From Mercenaria mercenaria (lineage: Eukaryota; Mollusca; Bivalvia; Venerida; Veneridae): DNA of 64,000 nt. Shown here piece by piece: positions 59,401-64,000 of this stretch. Each line of letters begins with the position of its first letter. The first letter of the stretch is position 1. The translations under genes were made by a program, and so were the position numbers. Under the pieces are notes generated by a model, which saw only the letters and a program-made list of their open reading frames with translations, was not told the DNA's origin and searched no databases. The stretch spans positions 1 to 64,000 of the forward strand of contig NW_026461877.1 in assembly GCF_021730395.1 (NCBI RefSeq), given 5' to 3'.

Positions 59401-62400
59401 AAGGCGACTATCCAGCTTCAATGGCGGAGGAAGATCCTCTGTGTCCCTCTGTACATTATTTCAGGTACGAGCGGGCATTTTGATTTTTTTTTTTACTTTC
59501 AGTTTCTTAAAATTGTCTGGCTTAGTCTCATTCTCCCTGCCCACATTATCCTCCTTTCTCCGCCACCCCACCCCACATGACTGTGAGGTTCTAATCTGCG
59601 TCCGTTGTATCCCGACTATATACTCGTCATTTTCAGACATATTTATTTAAGAAATAATATATCTCATCCAGTGATTTGTCGTTGAAGAAATCATTGTTTG
59701 GAGTTCAGATGCGAAGGAATTATATCACTCGGGCTACGCCCTCGTGATATAATTCCTTCGCATCTGAACTCCAAACAATGATTTATTCAAGAGCAAATCA
59801 CTAAATGAGATATATTATTTCGAGTCTAACACGTTACCAAGGACTTTAAAGTACATCCTTGACGGCATTTATTAAATATTTGCCCGTTTTCAATTGGTTT
59901 CTTTTCCAGCGCGCCGCTATATGCCGTTTAACGCTATGACGTAATATTGTGACGTCAGGACAGTGAATTGTCGTATAATAATTCACTGTTTACCGTCTTC
60001 TTTGTTTAATAGGAAAATGAATCGGATCGTGTTAGAAAATTTCTTAATTCACAGATTTTTGTGTGTGTGTCTTTTCAAGCAAAGTGTTGAACTCCGGTTA
60101 GCGATATAGGGCCACGAATGCCCTCTTGTTTCTATACGTAACAGCACTTTTTACTAAGATAATTATTTGTATTACATAAACCTGTTAATACTTCTTCCCT
60201 CGAAAAAGTATACAAGAATGTATGGGTATGAATTCCGTCTGGTTTAAAGCTATCAACACTTATTTTATCATTGAATATTCACGTAAACTACTTAAAATAG
60301 AATTCTAAAATATACATAAGGAATTGTTTATATAACATAGTGTCAACAAGAGTGCCAGAATGTCACAATATACGTCCGTCACAGCAAATTTCTTTACACT
60401 AGCACCTGTATTTACAAATAGAATTTTAATTTTGTGGTTGTTTAGTAAAGATGGTAATTCTTTTGTTTTTCTAAATCCACATAAAAACTCCTTACCAGGT
60501 AGAGATACCTAAAAATACACCTAAAATTTGAAAGTAACATCTATGTTGTAAATGTACCACAGAAAAGTGGTCTTGGTTTTCGGTCAATTATAAAAAGGTT
60601 ACAATATAAGTTATTTATAGTAACAACTAAAAAAATAAATAAAAAAAATTGTAAGTCCACACAAAAAACCTTACCAGGTAGAGATAGGTCAAAATACACC
60701 TCAAAATTAGATGTAACGTGCATGTTGTACTACAAAAAACGTGGTCTCGATTTTTCGCTACGACTAGTACTGAAAAAGTTACTATATAAGCTATTCATAG
60801 TAATAACAAACGGAAGTAATTCTAAAGAAGGGACCTGCGCATGACACTTCATCTCGTGATGGTGTACAATTGTGCCAAGTTTCATCAAAACCCCTTTGGC
60901 CTCTAAGTGTGACCTTGACCTTAGACTTAGGGACCTGGTTCTTACGCATGACACTCTGTCTCATAATGGTGAGACATGCACGAAGAAGATATGCTCCGGA
61001 AAAAGTCTGTGGACGCCGCCCGCCCGCCCGCCAGGGGCGTTCCCATAACGTTTCTCAAACGGGCGTATAAAAAGGAAGTGCGACAATTATATAAATATCT
61101 TATGGCAGCGTGTGTGACATTGAAATTGTCAGTCCGAGGGCAGAATGTCACCCGAAGCGAAAGCCGAATGATGACATTCTGCTTTAAGGGTTTACAATAT
61201 CAATGTCAATTTTGCTGCCATATGATATAAATTTATTTTATTATGCCGAACAAAATTATGGAGAAAAAGCTGAAAAATATTTTTGATTCTTTTGTTTCTC
61301 TTTCTGTCGTCTGAATCGCCTGTGTACTCATTGAATAATGACGTCAGTTATTATGTATGCAAGGGAGGCACTCTTTTCATGATTTGGCTAGGGAACTGAA
61401 GCAGTTATTTGCCCTTATATGGCATTCAAAAATTCAAAATATCAGCGGATGACCTGACAGTCACTTTCGCTTGATCATGTGTCAAAAAAGTTGGAAATGC
61501 TTTTTGATAGTCAAAATATCTCTTTCTCGAGTAATGGGATTTATCATTGTAGACAAAAGTAAGGTATAATAATTAGCGTTGGTGTTGCGACATACAACTG
61601 TGTGCACATTTTTACGACATTTAACGTTAAGGTGCGACATTTAGCGGCAAATAATTTTGCGACATTTTGCAGTGGTTGCGACATTTAGCGTCAACCTTGC
61701 GACATTTAACAGTGGTTGCGACATTTAGCGGTGTTGCGACACTTAACTGTGTCACAGCGTGATGTAGAAAAGAACCTACACAAAACTCTTGAACAAATCA
61801 TGGTTTTTCGGTCTAGATGAGTATTATTTCATTACTCGGACGAACTCCAAACAATGATTTTATTCAACGCAAATCACTGTTTGGGACATATTATTTCTTT
61901 ATTCTTACACGACCGGATTTGTTTTCTTATTAAGAGAAAAAAGTCTGAAAATTGTGCGTTCACTGTTTGTACGTCTAAGTTATTACATCATAGCTGCGCG
62001 CTGAAAAAGAAAACTGCACAAAAACAGGCGTGTTTTCAGGGATGAATATAATAAACCTTGATAACGTGGTAGAATCGTGATATGATACCTCTGAACTTAA
62101 TTCAACGACAAATTACTGTTTGAAATATAATATTTCTTAAGTATTTGCGATTCATTTCTTCACAATTGCACTAACTCTTGATTTAAATGTTTCCACTGAA
62201 CACGAATATAGCAGAAAAATATACATTATGAACTTTAGTACAGAATGTTCATATTATTCTTTCAGTTTGTTGTACAAGTGTTAGCTAATTTGATTACACC
62301 GGACTTTGTAGAGCCAACGCATGAGAGCAATCATATATTTATCATGTATGCTGGTACATCATTGAGAACAGAAATATATGCAAAAGCACCAGAAAATACG

Positions 62401-62730
62401 TGAGTATAGCTGAAAATACGTGTCAGGTATATTTATAAGTAATCGCACTTCTAAAATTTAAATATTTTCTATTAGTATGAATTTTGACATACGGCATTTA
62501 GCAAAGTTAGAAGATGTTTATCGATGCATTTTCATTTCAACATTAAAAATCTTTTGCAGTACAATTGAGAATTTTACGGCTTTTGGAATACAGAATGAAA
62601 AAATAAAATTGTCTTCAATACAACAAGATCCAAAGCGACCGCAAGTTAAGTATGCAATAATGACATGGAAGCCGTCTGCTGTCGAAATCGGACAACACAT
62701 AGCATGTGTTAATGTACATGATAATACCGG
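41290..62730 (+). CDS. Secreted cysteine-containing extracellular protein, seven exons, incomplete at 3' end
   Basis: Coding exons 41290-41436, 42634-42950, 47453-47605, 54556-54694, 54987-55148, 62266-62399 and 62560-62730 join in a single frame of 1,223 nt (407 codons plus 2 nt) across six GT-AG introns. The protein starts with a signal peptide (HVFVIIVILASLL, ARA cleavage region), then SMSYKMEKQSDGINLVTIEL, GTGPCGPGC, RPLMTRINSDYLGIYTSDF, SWHFQTTVSTALRSDTRKPN, HSPRSIAKPFYR and DDDGDFIKCEIAKF. N-glycosylation sequons occur in several exons. The order resembles the N-terminal region of large molluscan secreted proteins that continue into EGF-like repeats; that is from memory and the function is unknown. 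The last exon ends in phase 2 before GTAAGC, so the gene runs on past 64000. Confidence 0.8.
42634..42950 (+). CDS. Host gene exon 2
   Basis: Acceptor TTTGTAG|GTGACC; donor AAA|GTAAGT; phase 0 in, phase 2 out. Encodes VTIELITGWVLGTGPCGPGC through EKLDV; sequons NHT, NKT and NET. The GTG at the start is an internal Val codon, not a start. Confidence 0.8.
42975..43812 (+). repeat. 29-bp minisatellite in intron 2, about 28 units
   Basis: The unit is close to TTGATGAAATAAATTGTTTA plus CCTTAAATA, with GCA/GAA/GTA and ATT/CTT variants. Period 29 measured between successive GATG motifs in the middle. Early units (42975-43160) are more diverged. It resumes at 45601-45690 after a transposon insertion. 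Confidence 0.85.
43813..45600. mobile_element. Non-autonomous TA-target DNA transposon inserted in the 29-bp array
   Basis: The left end CTACTGTTTGCAGATCAAAT and the right end ATTTGATCTGCAAACAGTAG are inverted, and similarity continues for ~100 bp (TCGATAGA, TTTACGTCACAAA, GAGCTATTTTTGG). TA lies on both sides (43811-43812, 45601-45602), and uninterrupted array units read GCAATAAATTG at this site, so a TA was duplicated. No transposase ORF inside. TA duplication fits Tc1/mariner-type or other TA-targeting families. Confidence 0.75.
45601..45690 (+). repeat. Remaining 3 units of the 29-bp minisatellite
   Basis: TAAATTGTTCACCTTAAATC and two more units continue the array from 43812 in the same orientation. 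Confidence 0.8.
45691..47452. other. Rest of intron 2; GTCCGTCC-containing repeat at ~46020-46260
   Basis: No further exon found. The stretch near 46050 has GTCCGTCCGTCCGTCACC and TTTAACCAAACCTGACAAGA. A similar GTCCGTCC run occurs at 55480. A poly-A/C run lies at 47080. Confidence 0.45.
47453..47605 (+). CDS. Host gene exon 3
   Basis: Acceptor TTTATTTTACAG|TTTTGATG; donor TATAG|GTAAGG. The first base completes the split codon to give ...LDVNFDGKTWRKV, then SWHFQTTVSTALRSDTRKPN and SIAKPFYR. Phase 2 in and out. Confidence 0.8.
48110..48430. repeat. Partial copy of the AACTCCAAACAATGATT family and AT-rich filler
   Basis: AAAATCATTGTTTGGACTTC and TTTGCGAAGGAATAATATCA match, inverted, the fold-back at 59651-59820. 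The remainder is unassigned. Confidence 0.5.
48660..48785. repeat. GTGTTGTCG/CGACAACAC fold-back
   Basis: CGACAACACAAAACTCGACA pairs with TGTCGAGTTCTCGTGTTGTC around an AATAATTGAT centre (48697-48747). It lies in a GC-rich patch. The long overlapping ORFs here are chance. Confidence 0.65.
48786..50490. other. Intron 3, no gene seen
   Basis: AT-rich sequence with no supported ORF or recognised repeat. Confidence 0.45.
50492..50601. repeat. Tandem duplication of a ~52-bp hairpin unit
   Basis: AGTGCAAAACTACTGTATCT begins unit 1; TTACAATAGTTTTGCACT ends both units (50549 and 50601). Unit ends are inverted, so each can fold. Confidence 0.75.
50712..50870 (+). repeat. Dispersed repeat, second copy of 6560-6715
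   Basis: AAAGAAAATCTCCTATATAA, a C-run, then TCCTGTCTGGTCCAGTCTGA and CCCCTGTAGACTTGA in the same order and orientation as at 6560. Confidence 0.75.
51165..51220 (-). repeat. Possible tRNA-derived SINE fragment (B-box only)
   Basis: On the minus strand GAGTTCGAGTCCCC matches the B-box core GGTTCGANTCC, following a tRNA-like GACTACGAAACCAGGGGTCG. No convincing A-box upstream. Confidence 0.35.
51221..53150. other. Intron 3, no gene seen
   Basis: AT-rich with no recognised repeats or ORFs apart from short chance frames. Confidence 0.45.
53158..53225 (-). repeat. tRNA-like SINE head or tRNA pseudogene
   Basis: The minus strand reads CCACTGTGGCCTAGTGGTTT (A-box TGGCCTAGTGG) and, about 35 nt on, GGGAGTTCGATTCTC (B-box GTTCGATTC). 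Spacing suits an internal RNA polymerase III promoter. A clean cloverleaf anticodon arm is not evident, so a SINE head or decayed tRNA is more likely than a working tRNA. Confidence 0.5.
53400..53625. other. GACGC/GTAAGCGT-rich patch in intron 3
   Basis: AGTAAGCGTGACGCGTCTG and GACAGTAAGCGTCTACTGAC share the AGTAAGCGT motif, and GTAATGCGACGCTGTCGGCG follows at 53590. Looks like a decayed small repeat. Confidence 0.3.
54089..54310. repeat. Dispersed TTCTGCCACGAGATAG repeat, copy 2
   Basis: TTCTATGGTAGCATACTTCT and GCCACGAGATAG match 2709; the CTGTGACGTTGCAGTAACGG module at the end is inverted relative to copy 1. Confidence 0.6.
54390..54540 (+). repeat. 27-bp tandem repeat just upstream of exon 4, ~5 units
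   Basis: Units near AGAACAGATAATTTAACAGC plus ATTATTT recur with period 25-27. The array ends 15 bp before the exon-4 acceptor, so it occupies the branch-point region. Confidence 0.65.
54556..54694 (+). CDS. Host gene exon 4
   Basis: Acceptor TTTCAG|AGTTAAA; donor AGA|GTAAGT. Encodes VKLGTVTEIHIPAVDDDGDF and IKCEIAKFVEGGDI up to PDVQVFR. The Asp-rich DDDGD could bind calcium (speculative). Phase 2 in, 0 out. Confidence 0.8.
54987..55148 (+). CDS. Host gene exon 5
   Basis: Acceptor CTTTATAG|AACTGT; donor GTGCAG|GTAATA. 54 codons: NCTVSINTSMSSNYTDDSWI through SLSYTTVQ; sequons NCT, NTS and NYT. Phase 0 both ends. Confidence 0.8.
55445..55885 (-). repeat. Diverged dispersed repeat related to 30160-30440
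   Basis: GTCCGTCCGCGTGTCCG, AAGGTCACAATTGAAGTTCA, TTGTTTCTGCTCCATAACTT and ATGTTCCCCATAATAAGACA match the 30160 region, in inverted orientation. Confidence 0.5.
55975..56300 (+). repeat. AACTCCAAACAATGATTTTA family member
   Basis: CAGAACTCCAAGCAACGACT, TTATTCAACAACAAATTACT and GAGATATATTATTGTCC, with ACACGACCCGATTTTG downstream. Related pieces at 59740-59830, 61845-61930 and 62098-62145 have the same orientation. Confidence 0.6.
56399..56590. repeat. TGTCGCAA array, left member of an inverted pair
   Basis: Units of AATGTCGCAA with CACCGCT, CACGGTT and GGTTGACGTTAG spacers. The reverse complement of the same unit order lies at 61570-61757. Confidence 0.7.
56931..57092 (+). repeat. GGT microsatellite and 29-nt poly(G) run
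   Basis: (GGT)n lies at 56931-56953. A (GT)n leads into an uninterrupted run of 29 G (57064-57092). Possible G-quadruplex DNA and a probable spot of sequencing uncertainty. Confidence 0.85.
57160..58179 (+). repeat. Dispersed tandem-structured repeat with AGGTCA-rich units, copy 2
   Basis: Same opening module, unit order and closing module as 16692-17586. Two units hold an exact GGTCACAGTGACC palindrome (57362-57374 and 57659-57671). Confidence 0.75.
58535..58675. repeat. CGACA-rich fold-back
   Basis: GACGCTCGACACACGATACG and ATGACATCG face GAGTGTCGTATCATACTGTC and CGTGTCGCACTGGCG; partly self-complementary. Related in style to 37570 and 48660 blocks. Confidence 0.55.
58785..59155 (+). repeat. 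Degenerate dispersed repeat with TGTGACCTTGAC motifs
   Basis: TCTAAATGTGACCTTGACTA and CTAAATGTGACCTGGACCTT begin two ~120-bp units, each ending ..AGTTACAGAGCGGACA(A/T)GAA, then CGGACGGACGGACTGAC. A short relative lies at 60835-61090. Confidence 0.6.
59651..59820. mobile_element. Near-perfect fold-back MITE (~80-bp arms)
   Basis: AATAATATATCTCAT at the left pairs with ATGAGATATATTATT at the right. The inner GAGTTCAGATGCGAAGGAAT and ATTCCTTCGCATCTGAACTC arms are exact, around a GGGCTACGCCC centre. No coding capacity. Confidence 0.85.
60480..60835 (+). repeat. ~190-bp direct duplication
   Basis: CTTACCAGGTAGAGATA, then AAAATACACCT, ATGTTGTA and GTGGTCT motifs, recurs about 180 bp later (60490-60620 versus 60670-60800), each followed by a GTTAC(A/T)ATATAAG(T/C)TATT(T/C)ATAGTAA stretch. 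Confidence 0.6.
61570..61757. repeat. TGTCGCAA array, right member of the inverted pair
   Basis: TTGCGACATTTAGCG, GTTGCGACATTTAGCGTCAA and TTGCGACACTTAACTGTGTC are the reverse complement of 56399-56590 in matching order. Confidence 0.7.
62266..62399 (+). CDS. Host gene exon 6
   Basis: Acceptor TTCTTTCAG|TTTGTT; donor AATAC|GTGAGT. Encodes FVVQVLANLITPDFVEPTHE and SLRTEIYAKAPEN. Phase 0 in, 2 out. Confidence 0.8.
62560..62730 (+). CDS. Host gene exon 7
   Basis: Acceptor CTTTTGCAG|TACAAT; donor ACCGG|GTAAGC. Encodes TIENFTAFGIQNEKIKLSSI, then VKYAIMTWKPSAVEIGQHIA and CVNVHDNTG. Phase 2 out; the next exon is not in the window. Confidence 0.8.
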
Positions 62731-64000
62731 GTAAGCAGTTATAAAGTAATTATCTAAGGAAGTTTTTCCTTACGATGAAAATGTTCAAACCCTGCTTAGA
62801 TATTCTCAAATAATTTAGCATCGCCAGATCTAAATTGTTCATCGGTCGTCTTTATTGAATATCCGTCAAGGTCGTGACACTGTTTTAAGGCTGCCGAATA
62901 AAGTGACCAAGGTTTCAAATTACAGAAGAACGTTGCAAAATGCTTACATAGATGACGTTAACGTAACTAAAGTGCATACGTATTAGTAGAAAGAATATCG
63001 ATGTCCACTCTGTTCCACTCTTGTCGCATAATAATGGTTTATTGACTTCAAGATGTAATAACATTTTATTTAGTAAATGTACAATGTGAATTTTGTATGT
63101 GAATTTCAACACTAGCTTTTACCACGGGTACTAAACAGTGCCTGCGGTACCGCCTGTGCCGACGAGGAATGAAGGCATTTCGCTTCCGGTACCGCAGGTA
63201 CTTCGCCAATGTTTACAAAACGAGCGAGATCGGTGAGCTATTTTTGTCAATTTTGTAATGTTGTTACTGCATAGAGCATTTTTTTTCAAAAATGTAGCGT
63301 TATCTACATATCCATGCTAAATTTTGTGGCAAATGATCAATATCCTAGACACGCAAGGACAAATAAGTTGGGAATGAAACGTGATTTTTTTTCACATCAG
63401 TGACTGTTTAGACTCATTTCTTTTTGCTGACCCAAACGATGTTGTCTTTGCCGTCGTTAATTATATATTTATAAATGACATGTGATCTGCCGAAACATAA
63501 AATGTGTCCAGAAAATTCCGAATTTGAAAGTTATGCCAATTTTTGGAAAAGAGCCGCAGGCATTACGACGATGCCGCAGCCCCGTCGAGGTGCCGCAGGC
63601 ACTTCTAAAAGTATCGGGACTTAAATTTGGCCCATTACTAACCAAATCTCCAATAACTCGCATTTGTACGATCATATTTTATATTCACTAAGATCAAATA
63701 ATTTAGCAATCGGTTTATCTTCGCGGGTAATCTTAAACTCTAGTACGCTATTGTTCTGGTCAATCGAAGCGAACTGTATTTCCTAAATATTATGCTTTTT
63801 GAAAACTGCATTTTCTGTCCATTCTATGTTGCTCGATATGTTATTCGCGTACATATAAGAACTATTAAAATTCACCTATTTGATCGTTTATGAGCATACT
63901 TTCTAAGTTCTCCTCCATTTTTCTGAAAACATTTTCACAATAAATTATTTTTTGAAGATATGCTTCATTTTTCCAGGAAACGTTAGGCTATTAAAATAAC
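62731..64000. other. Next intron of the host gene; GCC(T/G)GCGG fold-back at 63128-63612
   Basis: No further exon recognised. AGTGCCTGCGGTACCGCC (near 63138) and GGTGCCGCAGGCACTTC (63589-63605) are imperfectly inverted, with more GTACCGCAGGTAC and GCCGCAGGCATTACG copies between. Confidence 0.45.

Noticed and set aside
63950-64000. Possible exon 8 after TTTTTCCAG near 63977
   Set aside because: In the required phase the reading reaches TAG almost at once, so it does not continue the host protein.

Overview
This window looks like repeat-rich nuclear DNA from a lophotrochozoan animal, most likely a bivalve mollusc. The evidence is AT-rich DNA with GT-AG introns, a DZIP3-like HEPN remnant of a kind expanded in bivalves, a Polinton, a CR1/L2-like LINE, many fold-back MITEs, and long degenerate tandem families that I associate from memory with bivalve genomes. 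No prokaryotic organisation, rRNA or CRISPR array was seen. No database search was possible; family names rest on motifs read by eye.

Layout. 1-531 (minus) is the edge of a DZIP3-like HEPN-domain gene with an in-frame stop. 0.8-7.3 kb holds simple repeats, a MITE set inside concentric inverted repeats, a degenerate ~160-bp tandem family and single-copy filler. 7367-15133 is a compact Polinton-type element with ~1.8-1.95 kb terminal inverted repeats, an exact 6-bp target-site duplication (CTAAAC), a packaging-ATPase remnant and an adenovirus-type protease. 16.7-17.6 kb is a tandem-structured repeat, with a second copy at 57.2-58.2 kb. 18677-28050 is a ~9.4-kb DNA transposon with a two-exon DDE integrase-like transposase; its ends carry 32 and 21 palindromic TACGTA units spaced exactly 21 bp apart. 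Its intron and 3' half have collected further repeats. 30.65-35.1 kb (minus) is a broken LINE interrupted by three other repeats. 36-38.3 kb has two copies of a fold-back MITE.

The clearest host gene is on the plus strand. Seven exons from 41290 to 62730 keep one reading frame across six GT-AG introns, encoding a signal peptide and about 407 residues of a cysteine- and N-glycosylation-site-bearing secreted protein. It continues past the window. Its introns hold a 29-bp minisatellite split by a TA-target transposon, a 27-bp repeat next to exon 4, a tRNA-like SINE fragment, two inverted TGTCGCAA arrays and several fold-back elements.

The most unusual signals are the compact Polinton with only morphogenesis-type genes recognised, and the helically phased palindromic arrays at the ends of the 9.4-kb transposon.
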